NCBI GenBank assembly: GCA_951802425.1
Contig: OX637801.1
Coordinates: forward strand, 1,116,001 to 1,180,000
Length of the DNA stretch: 64,000 bases
Direction of reading: 5' to 3'
From: Clavaria fumosa
Taxonomy: Eukaryota > Basidiomycota > Agaricomycetes > Agaricales > Clavariaceae
A model generated the notes under the pieces. That model made no database searches. It was not told where the DNA came from and saw nothing but the letters and a program-made list of their open reading frames with translations. Below are positions 1-10,126 of the stretch, in pieces. The stretch's first letter is position 1, and every line of letters begins with the position of its first letter. Position numbers and translations under genes: made by a program.

Positions 1-601
1 TTGATAATCAAGTGTTTATTGGGTACAAAGAATGGGCGATTTTCACTACTTTTATGTCTGAATTCACCCACTGTTTTTTGGGTGAATATCAATACAAGTG
101 TATTTTAAGCTGATCTCTAATAGGTGGATTTCACTCTATCATTGGTGCCTTTTAAGCTGATCTAATAGGTGAATTTCATGTTAGTTTTTGGGTCATCTTA
201 GCCATAAACTTAGGTGTTTTTCACTATCTTTCACCACAAGAAATTGCTCAAAATTAATTTATTGATGATATCTTGAAACTGTATTGGTTGATAATCAGGT
301 AAATGAAATGGGTTATTTTTGGCACATATATGACCAAACTCACCTGCTGCTCTCCAGGTGAATGTCACAGTTATCAAGCACACTTCAACTTGATATTTTA
401 GGTGGATTCTACATACTTTCAGTGATTTTAACTCTGTCTCCAAGTGTTTTTTAGCCTGTAAATTATGCACTCAGTGGGAGTTGAACCCAAGCACTCATGG
501 AATTGGACTCAACCTACAACTGCTGTGTTATCCATTACACTACAGTCCCCATCTAGACAATAAGATTATGTGGCTTAATGTCACTCAAATTGAGAGGTGT
601 A
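1..601 (-). mobile_element. CACTA-like non-autonomous element, copy A (left part, cut by window edge)
   Basis: This stretch is the reverse complement of about 11030-11620, with near identity, and is also close to 6300-6905 and 31690-32330. It is the non-coding body of a repeat family whose complete copies (6220-7414 and 31129-32397) end in CACTGTAGGCCC and CCATAGTG. Copy A starts before the window and is interrupted at 601 by a gypsy element that duplicated GTGTA (597-601 and 9268-9272). The 79-codon reading frame inside it is repeated in other copies only because the DNA is repeated; no protein family is recognised. Confidence 0.75.
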
Positions 602-906
602 TGTCAGGATTGCTTACATAAGCAGGTTGGAAAGGCCAAGAAAGGATTGCAAAAGAGTTGCGGGAAGTTTGCAGACGAGTCACATGACCCGAACGGGTGG
701 TGGATTACATAATGGGAAAATCACGTGACCCGGGCCTGGACGCATCACGTGACGCACGGGGTCCGAGCGTGGGAATGCCGGCAACTCCCGAACCGTTTGC
801 TATATATACCACATCATTTTCTTACTTGTACCCTTTTCCCCTTATGTTAGTATCATCATCATTGACCTTACGTTAAGTTGTGTGAACCATGAGACTAAGT
901 CTGACA
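602..906 (+). repeat. 5' LTR of gypsy element 1
   Basis: Starts TGTCAGG and ends CTGACA. A TATATATA box lies at 801-808, and the putative RNA start region ATGTTAGTAT follows at 844-853. CACGTG-type sites lie at 721-728 and about 745-752, with a decayed TCACATGA near 682. It differs from the 3' LTR mostly by CG to TG or CA changes. Confidence 0.93.
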
Positions 907-907
907 C

Positions 908-918
908 AATACTAACAT
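908..918 (+). promoter_or_regulatory. Self-primer binding site of element 1
   Basis: AATACTAACAT lies one base after the 5' LTR. Ten of its 11 bases are the reverse complement of ATGTTAGTAT at 844-853 inside the LTR, 43 nt after the TATA box. No tRNA 3'-end complement was recognised here. In Tf1 of fission yeast the first 11 nt of the RNA fold back onto such a site to prime minus-strand synthesis, and the same layout is seen here. Confidence 0.7.
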
Positions 919-1384
919 CAACCCCTGTCCGCCCTAGCCCCGTGTCCTAACCTGGCTAGCCTGGACCCCTATCTCAAACTGTCACACTCTGTGACAGCTT
1001 ATCCCCCTCATCCTCTTTCTCTTTACCCTGCCCACGGTGTGCAACAGAACTGTGTGAAATTTTTACTGTGTGTAGATACACATGACCAGACCCGGAGGAA
1101 GTCTACTGTGACCCTCCCCAAGAGACACCGAGTGCCAAAGGCCCAGAACTTTGCTTTACAGCTACGTACCAGTGAATTGTGTAGTGTACAGGGCACGGAA
1201 AGGCCCTACACATAGTTTTTCTGTAGTTTCCTGGTCCAGTGGACAGGGCCCTTGCTCTGTGACCATTGTCAGAAGGGCACATGGGCAACTCACTAGGAGT
1301 TGTGGAGTGACCACCTGGGACACCATTCGGGCCCCATGCTAGCAACAAGTTTTATAGAATAAGAGTTCTATAAGTACCTAGATA

Positions 1385-2980
1385 CAGTGACTCACAAAAC
1401 TGTTCAAATGTTTTGCACTTTTGAAATGATTCACTTATAACACTCCAGGTAAAATGGCTAAAATCCTGAAGATATTTGTGAGGATAGCCATGCCTCTTGG
1501 CTACAACTTTGCCATATGTTGTAAAGTACTATTTCCACTTTTGGTAATGTTATGATATCATTCTCTTTGTCATGTCATTCGAACAGTTTTGTTGCTGGCA
1601 ATTTTATCAGTCAAATGTGTAAGTATTAGTGTACAATATGGCCTCTTTTTGCCTTCAGCACACCCCCAATCCTTCTAGGCATGCTTTCAATCAATCCCTG
1701 ACAAATAGAAGCAGGTATCTTGTTCCACTCCTCTTCCACCCTTCCCACAACTGTAACACTCCACTTGGTGCCCTTTCATACTCTCCAAGCCTCCTCTTAA
1801 GATGACTCCACAGATGCTCAATGGGATTGAGGTCTGGAGATTGAGTAGGTCATATGAGGGCCTTAAAATCATGGTTCTTTAGCCAATCTTTGACCTGGTG
1901 GCTCTGGTGCTTGAGGTCCTCATCATGTTGCAATATGCTTGATCAGCTCTGGCAAGGCAGAAAATACTGTGCAGATTGCCAGGACCCTTAGTAGTATTAC
2001 TAACCAGCCTATTTCTGCATACACTGTTAGAAGGTGTCTAAGGACTGTAGGTCTAAACACTGTGGCTGAGGGGAGACTGCCCTTACTTAGTAGTAGACTA
2101 GGAAGGAGAGGATGGATTTTGCTATAGCACATAAAGATTGGACTGTAAAGGACTGGAAGAGGGTTGTCTGGTCAGATGAGACTAAGATCAATAGGTTGGG
2201 ATCCAATGGGAAGAAATGGGTGAGGCAGAAGCAGGGTGAAAATAGGGTGGTGACAGGTTGGTGGAGGGGACAAGAACATTTGGAAGTGGTGCTGTGATGG
2301 TATGGGGATGTATGATGTTGGAGGGGGTGGGATATGCCTGCAGGAGTGATGGGAGGATGGATAAGCACCTTTACACTGCCAAACTTCAGGCCAGCCTCCA
2401 ATACTATGACAAGATCCCTGAAGACATCATATTGTAACATGATGAGGACCTCAAGCACCAGAGCCACCAGGTCAAAGATTGGCTAAAGAACCATGATTTT
2501 AAGGCCCTCATATGACCTACTCAATCTCCAGACCTCAATCCCATTGAGCATCTGTGGAGTCATCTTAAGAGGAGGCTTGGAGAGTATGAAAGGGCACCAA
2601 GTGGAGTGTTACAGTTGTGGGAAGGGTGGAAGAGGAGTGGAACAAGATACCTGCTTCTATTTGTCAGGGATTGATTGAAAGCATGCCTAGAAGGATTGGG
2701 GGTGTGCTGAAGGCAAAAAGAGGCCATATTGTACACTAATACTTACACATTTGACTGATAAAATTGCCAGCAACAAAACTGTTCGAATGACATGACAAAG
2801 AGAATGATGTCATAACATTACCAAAAGTGGAAATAGTACTTTACAACATATGGCAAAGTTGTAGCCAAGAGGCATGGCTATCCTCACAAATATCTTCAGG
2901 ATTTTAGCCATTTTACCTGGAGTGTTATAAGTGAATCATTTCAAAAGTGCAAAACATTTGAACAGTTTTGTGAGTCACTG
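1385..2980 (+). mobile_element. Tc1-type fold-back element with ~550-bp inverted arms
   Basis: It begins CAGTGACTCACAAAACTG, ends with the reverse complement, and is flanked by TA (1383-1384, 2981-2982); removing it restores the gypsy leader (compare 34490-34520). The arms 1385-1936 and 2429-2980 are near-identical inverted copies with only a few mismatches. The centre (1937-2428) and right arm carry pieces of a DD34E transposase. Because the C-terminal half of the transposase is part of the right arm, it is also present inverted in the left arm. It is non-autonomous. Confidence 0.9.
1939..2690 (+). pseudogene. Tc1-like DD34E transposase remnant
   Basis: Cut-and-paste transposase of the Tc1/mariner superfamily. 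At 1939-2110 a helix-turn-helix-like stretch is readable (ARTLSSITNQPISAYTVRRC). At 2112-2230 the first catalytic block follows (WKRVVWSDETKINRLGS). At about 2430-2600 the second block (HDEDLKH, usually HDNDPKH) and SPDLNPIEHLW appear with 34 residues between the second Asp and the Glu, the Tc1 DD34E signature. Frameshifts and in-frame stops break it (for example TAA just before HDEDLKH), and the N-terminal domain is incomplete. Not functional. Confidence 0.85.
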
Positions 2981-3157
2981 TACATAGAGAGCAGCCTGAG
3001 AGGACAGGACTACTAAGAGATCGAAGAAATCCTGAGTGCCCAAGGCCCGGAATTCTATTTACAGCGTCTGCGTCCGAGACCAGGTCGAGCCCAGCTCCCC
3101 CCCGATTCCCCTGTTACCGACATCCCCGAAACCCCATCACCACCACCAGGGTCTGTG

Positions 3158-6100
3158 ATGGCTGACCACGTTGCCCCGCCTGAAGTCCATGCCACGAGGC
3201 TGGATTTAGTTGTCGCCCCATTCGATGGGCAAAAAAGAAATTTCTGTACATTCCTCCAGTCACTCCGCCTCCTGTTTATGGCAAATCCGATAATCTATGC
3301 CACGGACCTGGCAAAGGTCCTCTACACCCTCAGCAAAATTACTGGCGAGGGGTTTGCCGCAGAATGGGCAAATGTGAAGGGAGAGGAAATCCTGGGTAAC
3401 AACGAGGTTGGAACCTGGGCAGAATTTGTGGAAGAGATGAAGCGAGCGTTCGATGACCCGAACAACCATGCAACTGCCCTTGCAGACATTGCGAGGTTGA
3501 AACAGGGTGTCATGACGGCACCTGAGTTCTTCGCAAAGTTCGAAACGATGTTCCGAAGAGCGGGGATGACAGAAGTGGCCGATTTGGACATCCTGGTCCA
3601 TTGGCTGGAGTTGAATCTGAGCAGGAGGCTAGTGGGAAAGGTCTATGGTGTTTCACCAATGCCAGAGACCTACGTGCAGTGGAAGGCACTTGCTGAAAAG
3701 CTAGATGCTCAGCAGCGTCGCCTCGATGGAGTCATCGCACAACAGAACTCTGTGCGTCCTGCTCTGCCTGTAACCAGCCGCCCCCTCCCTCAACAAACCC
3801 GCTTTGCCCCAGCCCCCCGTCCCTTCCTGGCCCAGCCTCTGGCCCGCACCCCTGCCCCTCCCACCATGCCGCGTCCCACCAATGCCAGTGATGCCATGGT
3901 GGTGGATTGTGCCTGTGCCCCTGGAGTGTTGCGCACCTGCTTCTGATGTGGCCAAGCTGGTCACATGGTGAGAGATTGCCAGCTCCAGGGCACACATCTG
4001 CAGATCCTGAGGCTGCAGGTCTGCGCCATGGAAAGCCAGGCATGTAGTGCAGAGGACTATGAGAACGAGATCGCACTGCTCTGAGACCGCCTGGATTTGC
4101 TCAAGAGAGAGAAGAGGGCTCCTGTTGAGGAGCCGGATTTTGGAGACGAGGCCCAGTGAGTCTGAACTGGAGTCTCAGGAGTAGATATCCCAGCCCCCCT
4201 CCCGTCCCTGTACCCGCAGCTAGTATCCCAAAATACACTATCTTGCAGCAGAGACACACCCAGATTGGGGCTGAGGTGAAGGACAAAGCGGAAACGGAAA
4301 CTGCTAAAAGTGAAATACCGAAAAGAGAAAAGGGGACTAGCAGCCAAGTGGAGCCAACAAAGCACCTTGCAGAGGTGCTGAAGGACACCCTATTGCATAT
4401 GCCCCGAGAGCTCTCCATCCAGGTGCACCTGGAGGCTCTCAGCACTGGCAAAGGGGCAACTACGAAAGCCCTTGTCGACTCAGGCTGCACCAACTGCTTT
4501 ATGGACTTGGAGTGGGTGAAAAAAGTGGGATTGGAACCATCTCCCTTGCTGAATCCAATCACCATGTATAATGTGGATGGAACACAGAACAGAGATGGTA
4601 AGATCCGGTATGGGATGGAGCTGCTTGTGACGGTTGGCGACCACCAGGAGTGGATCCACTTCCTGCTAGGGAAGACCCAGTCCCACATGGCGATCCTTGG
4701 GCATGATTGGCTAAAGTGTCATAATCCAGAGATTGACTGGGTGAAAGCTGAAGTAAGGCTCACCCGCTGCCCCAACACCTGTGCCTCCTCCCCACACAGC
4801 CACCGGTCCCCTGTTTGACCCTCAGTTCCACCAAAAGCAAGTACCCTGGCCTCGGCCAGTATCCCGGACACCCATTTTCCCAACACTGGCCCTACCCCTG
4901 ATTGGCCCAGCTGCTACCCTTTGGTTTTTAGTGAAGCAAAGTGGGATGAGCTCCCCCGCTCCTGCCCTGACTTTGATATCAAAATCGAGTTTAAAACAGA
5001 CCCTGGACACCTCTCCTCTAAGCTATACTCTCTGACGCGAGAAGAGATGGTGGAAATGAATCGCTGGGTGGATGAGCAGCTAGCTTCTGGACGAATCTGA
5101 CCTTCAAAGTCCCCGTATGCGAGCCCCTTCTTCTTCAAACGTGAGAAGGACAAGCTGCGGCCAATTATCAATTACTCTAGGCTGAACTCGTATCTAATCA
5201 AAGACAAGTACCCCCTCCCCCTCATACGAGACACTGTGGATGTGTTAAAGGGGGCGACCATCTATTCCAAGATTGATGCGAAGGGAGGTTTCCCATTGAT
5301 GCAGGTCTGGCCAGAACATCAGCACCGCTGTGCTTTCCTAACACCTCATGGACTCTTCGAACTGGCAGTTATGTGGTTTGGGCTGCAGAATGCACCTGCA
5401 ACCTTCCAGCGCTTCATGAACCATGTGTTGAGAGAAGAGATTGCAGGGGGGCATGTCCGAGCCTATGTCGATGATGTTATAGTGTTTGCAGAGGATTTGG
5501 CTACACATCGGTATTGGATGGATTGGGTCTTGAAGAAGTTTGGGGAGAATGGCCTGTGTCTCAGACTCAGCAAGTGTGAGTTCGAGAAGAGTGAGGTTTT
5601 CTTCCTGGGGATGAAGATCTCCCACAACCATCTAGAGCATGACCCAGCTAAAGGCGCGGCGATCCATAACTGGCCCAGACCGAAAAATGTGAAAGAGGTA
5701 CAAAGATTCAACGGGATGCTGAACTACCTCCGCCGGCACATCCCGAACCTCTCTGCCCGGGCAAAACCACTCTTCCGGCTGACAGGGAAAGTCCCGTGGA
5801 GATGGGAGGAGGAGGAGGAAGCAGCCTTCCAAGATCTCCGCCTGGCACTAGTATCAGCCCCGGTCTTGGCTCTACCACAAGACAAAGGGAGATGGAAGGT
5901 AGAAACGGATGCGAGCAACTTGGCGACTGGAGGAGTTCTCTCACAGCAGCAGGTGGATGGGACTTGGAGAGTTGTAGACTACATCTCCAAAGCCCTCACT
6001 GCAGCTGAGAAGAATTACAATGTGTACGACAAGGAGTTCCTGGCTGTAATCCGGGCACTACGCGAGTGGTGGGCTTATCTGATTGGGGTGGAAGAGACTA

Positions 6101-8951
6101 TCGAAATCTGGATGGACCATGCTAACCTCCAGTACTTCCGGAAGCCCCAGAAGTTGAAACCAAGGCAGGTCCGTTGGGTTGGAGAGCTCCAGTCCTTTGA
6201 CTTCGAGATCAAGTACCGTCACTGTAGGCCCCAAGTTGGGTGAAAATCACCATACAAAGAACCCTGAAATGTGGTGAATATCAATGGTTTTCTTAGTGAA
6301 AACCACCATGACTAGTTTATAATCAAGTGTTTATTGGGTACAGAGAATGGGTGAATTTCACTACTTTTATGTCCGAATTCACCCACTGTTCTTTGGGTGA
6401 ATATCACTACAATACAAGTGTCTTTTAAGCTAATCTCTATAGGTGAATTTCACTCTATCACAGGTGCCTTTTAAGCTGATCTAATAGGTGAATTTCATGT
6501 TGGTTTTTGGGTCATCTTAGCCATGATCCTAGGTATTTTTCACCACAAGAAATTGCACAAAATTAATTTATTGATGATATCTTGAAACTGTATTGGTTGA
6601 TAATCAGGTAAATGAAATGGGTTATTTTTGGCACATATATAACCAAATTCAGCTGCTGCTCTCCAGGTGGATGTCACTGCTATCAAGCACATTTTAACTT
6701 GATATTTTAGGTGGCTTCTACATACTTTCAGTGATTTTAACTATATCTCCAAGTATCTTTTAGCCTGTAAATTATGCACTCAGTGGGAGTTGAACCCAAG
6801 TGCTCATGGAATTGGACTCAACCCACAACTGCTGTGTTATCCATTACACTACAGTCCCCATCTAGACAATAAGATTTTGTGGCTTAATGTCACTCAAATT
6901 GAGAGGTGTATCACTCAATATCCTCCAGTTTAATATACTGTAACTTAGATTGAGGGGTGTATTGTATCACTCAAAGTCCTCCAGTTTAATCACTCAATAT
7001 CTTCCAGTTTAATATCACTTAAATTAAGGGGTGCATTGTATCACTCAAATTAAATGGGTGTATTGTATCACTCAATATTTTCCAGTTTAATATCACTCAA
7101 ATTAATGGGGTGTATTGTATCACTCAATATCCTCCAGTTGAATATCACCCATATTGGGGGGTGTATTATATAACTCAATCTCATCATGTTGAATATCCCT
7201 TGATTTCAAGAGTGTTTTGCACAACCTAATATCCTCCAGTTTAATATCACCCAAATTGAGGGTGCATTATATAACTCAATCTTATCTAGTGAATATCCCT
7301 TGATTTTGATGGTGATTAGAAATCACCCATCACCTGTTTTGCACTGATTTTTGGGTGAAAGTCATAAATCATCTGACCAGATGGTGATAACAACCTGCTA
7401 TTGGGTCCATAGTGCATACTGGGAAGTCAAACACGAAAGCTGATGCACTCTCACGGAGGCCAGATTATGGAGAGATGGTGGAGGAGGATGCACCAGTACA
7501 GGTCTTCCCAGAGGCTGAGACCCAGACATCGTTCACATTGGAGATGGAGACGCTACTCCAGAAAAACAGCGTGGTATATGTGCAGAAGCCGGAGGAGCTT
7601 GATGATGAGTGGACGAGAGATTGGATGGGACTCTGGCGGAAGGCAGAAATCACTTGGGTGCCCCCAGAAGCATGTGAGGCAGTGCTCACCTTTGAGCATG
7701 ACCTCCCCATCGCAGGGCACCCTGGTCCACGGAAACTGAGGGCGGCTCTGCTGAGGTCCTACTGGTGGGTGGGCATGGTGAAGGATTCCAATCGGTATGC
7801 AGGTGGATGCGAGACATGCCAATGAATCAAGCCTGATCATACCAGGCGCGCTGCTCCACTCCATCCCCACCCTGTCCCTGAGAGCCCCTGGGCAGTCATC
7901 TCTTGGGACATTGTTGGGCCTTTCCCCCTCTCACGTGGCCACAATGTGATCCTTGTCATTGTCGACAAGTTTACAAAATGAACTCTCATCAAAGCTATTG
8001 GCCTTGACCTCACGGGACTTGGTGCTGCTCAGATCCTTCGAGACTGGGTCTTCCGCGACCATGGAGTCCCACAGAAAGTTGTGAGTGACCGGGGAACCCA
8101 ATTTGTGTCCAGATTCATGAGGGAGTTCTATGGGATGATTGGAGTTAAGGCGAACCCGAGCACTGCCTTCCACCCACAAACAGATGGACAGACAGAGCAG
8201 GTCAATCAGGAGGTTGAAGTGTATCTCCAGGCCTATGTTGACCATCTGCAGGATGATTGGGCAGAGTGGCTATCCACAGCCGAATTTGCGCTCAATAACC
8301 GTGAGCACTCAGCCACTGGATTCACACCTTTCTAGCTGGAGTATCCGGCTGCCTTCTGAAGTGAACCCTGCAGCAGACGAGTGGATGGCCAAGCTCACGG
8401 AATCCCGAAGAGCAGCCAGGGATGCAATGGGGAAGGCAGCAGATGCGATGAAGGCTAGCTATGATAAAGGAAAGCGCCCGAGTCGTGAATACTCAAAGGG
8501 GGACTTAGTCTGGCTGGATACCCGGAACCTGAAAATGGATCGACCATCCAAGAAGCTTGACAACAAGCGGGCTGGACCCTTCACTATCGAAGAGAAGGTT
8601 GGACCAGCAGCATACCGACTCAAGCTCCCCCGAGCATGGCGCATTCACCGGGTTTTCAATGAGTTGCTACTCACCCCGTATATTGCTCCCTCTTTCCCTT
8701 CCCAGAACTTACCTCCACCCCCACCCCCCACGATTGATGATGACCACTTGGAGTATGAGGTGGAGGAAATTCTTGATGTCAAGAAGGTTGGATGGGGAGT
8801 GAAGTATTTGGTGAAGTGGTTAGGATACCCTGCAGAGGAGAACACCTGGGAACCTCGTCACAACCTCACTAACGTTGCACTGTTGCTCCGGGACTTCTTC
8901 CAGCAATACCCTGACAAGGCGAAGTTGGCAGGTCGAGACGCCCAGCCTTAA
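3158..8951 (+). pseudogene. Gag-Pol polyprotein of gypsy element 1, broken
   Basis: One long Gag-PR-RT-RNaseH-IN-chromodomain polyprotein, readable by comparison with the better copies at 34607 and 42993. Gag starts at ATG 3158 (the preceding GTG is in frame). The zinc knuckle is hit by TGA at 3944-3946 (CF*CGQAGH; Arg codon in the other copies). PR shows VDSGCTNCFMD (about 4475), RT shows AYVDDVIVFAED (about 5462), IN has its HHCC and DRGTQFVSRF core (7700-8150), and a chromodomain lies at 8750-8870. More stops lie near 4083, 5098, 7823, 7978 and 8334, mostly CGN to TGA. A CACTA-like element (6220-7414) splits RNase H from IN, and several frameshifts exist. Confidence 0.92.
6220..7414 (-). 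mobile_element. CACTA-like non-autonomous element, copy C
   Basis: A 1195-bp element inside the gypsy pol gene between codons for ...EIKYR and TGKSN.... Ends are CACTGTAGGCCC and GGGTCCATAGTG; read inward they form an imperfect ~32-bp terminal inverted repeat (both CACT.T.G.CCCAA, then ATCACC at bases 27-32). Flanks CGT (6217-6219) and CAT (7415-7417) look like a 3-bp duplication with one CpG-type change. About 6900-7260 holds degenerate ~50-bp tandem units (TATCACTCAATATCCTCCAG). No coding capacity. The CACTA assignment rests on the termini and 3-bp duplication only. Confidence 0.8.
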
Positions 8952-8962
8952 GAGGGGGGTGA

Positions 8963-9267
8963 TGTCAGGATCGCTTACATAAGCAGGTTGGAAAGGCCAA
9001 GAAAGGATCGCAAAAGAGTTGCGGGAAGTTTGCAGACGAGTCACGTGACCCGAACGGGTGGTGGATTACATAATGGGAAAATCACGTGACCCGGGCCTGG
9101 ACGCATCACGTGACGCACGGGGTCCGAGCGTGGGAACGCCGGCAACTCCCGAACCATTCGCTATATATACCACGTTGTTTTCTTACTTGTACCCTTTTCC
9201 CCTTATGTTAGTATCATCATCATTGACCTTACGTTAAGTTGTGTGAACCGTGAGACTAAGTCTGACA
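8963..9267 (+). repeat. 3' LTR of gypsy element 1
   Basis: 305 bp, TGTCAGG...CTGACA, preceded by the polypurine tract and followed by the duplication GTGTA (9268-9272). It keeps CpG at sites where the 5' LTR has TG or CA, including a TCACGTGA near 9041. Confidence 0.93.
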
Positions 9268-10120
9268 GTGTATCACTCAATATCCTCCAGTTTAATATCA
9301 CTTAGATTGAGAGGTGTATTGTATCACTCAAAGTCCTCCAGTTTAATAACTTAAATTGAGGGAGTATATTGTATCACTTAATATCTTCCAGTTTAATATC
9401 ACTTAAATTAAGGGGTGTATTATATCACTCAATATCCTCCAGTTCAATATCACTCAAATTAAATGGGTGTATTGTATCATTCAATATCTTCCAGTTTAAT
9501 ATCACTCAAATTAAAGGGGTGTATTGTATCACTCAATGTCCTTCAGTTTAATATCACTCAAATTGAGAGGTGTGTCATATCACTCAAGTTGAGAGGTGTA
9601 TTGTATCACTTGATATCCTGCAGTTTGTAATCACTCAAATTAATCAAATTAAGGGGGTATATTGTATCACTCAATATCCTCCAGTTAATCACCTGTCACA
9701 TATTTTTTGGGTGAAAGTCATAAATTGTCTGACCCCAGATGGTGATATCAACCTGCTATTGAGTCCATAGTAGAGCCTGTTTGCTTAAGCTCTTTGATCC
9801 TGCTCAGTCATTAGATTAGATTGTAGCAAGAGTGCTTTGTACAACCCAATATCCTTGGTTTAATATCACTCAAATCAGGGGGTGTATTATATAACTCAAT
9901 CTCATCATGTTGAATTTCAAGAGTGTTTTGCACAATCCAATATCCTCCAGTTTAATATCACCCAAATTGAGGGGTGTGTTATATAATTCAATCTTATCTA
10001 GTGAATATCCCTTGATTTTGATGGTGATTAGAAGTCACCCATCACCTGTTTTGCACTGATTTTTGGGTGAAAGTCATAAATCATCTGACCAGATGGTGAT
10101 AATAACCTGCTATTGGGTCT
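9268..10120 (-). mobile_element. CACTA-like non-autonomous element, copy A (right part)
   Basis: Continuation of copy A after the gypsy insertion. 9273-9700 is made of degenerate ~50-bp units (for example ATATCCTCCAGTTTAATATC). It has an internal end-like motif at 9760-9772 (GAGTCCATAGT) followed by a segment also present inverted at 10425-10500. It stops at ...CTATTGGGTC (10119) without the final CATAGTG, 7 bp before copy B starts. Confidence 0.75.
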
Positions 10121-10126
10121 TCCTGG

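Larger units (their letters stand above)
602..9267 (+). mobile_element. Ty3/gypsy chromovirus (element 1), Tf1/sushi-like, decayed
   Basis: A complete but dead LTR retrotransposon bounded by two 305-bp LTRs (602-906, 8963-9267) and a 5-bp duplication GTGTA. It has a self-primer site at 908-918, a gag-pol region at 3158-8951 and a polypurine tract directly before the 3' LTR (8951-8960, AGAGGGGGGT). Two later insertions sit inside it: a Tc1 fold-back element (1385-2980) and a CACTA-like element (6220-7414). Net length without these is about 5.9 kb, typical for the family. The LTRs differ at about 10 sites, all transitions. Confidence 0.93.
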
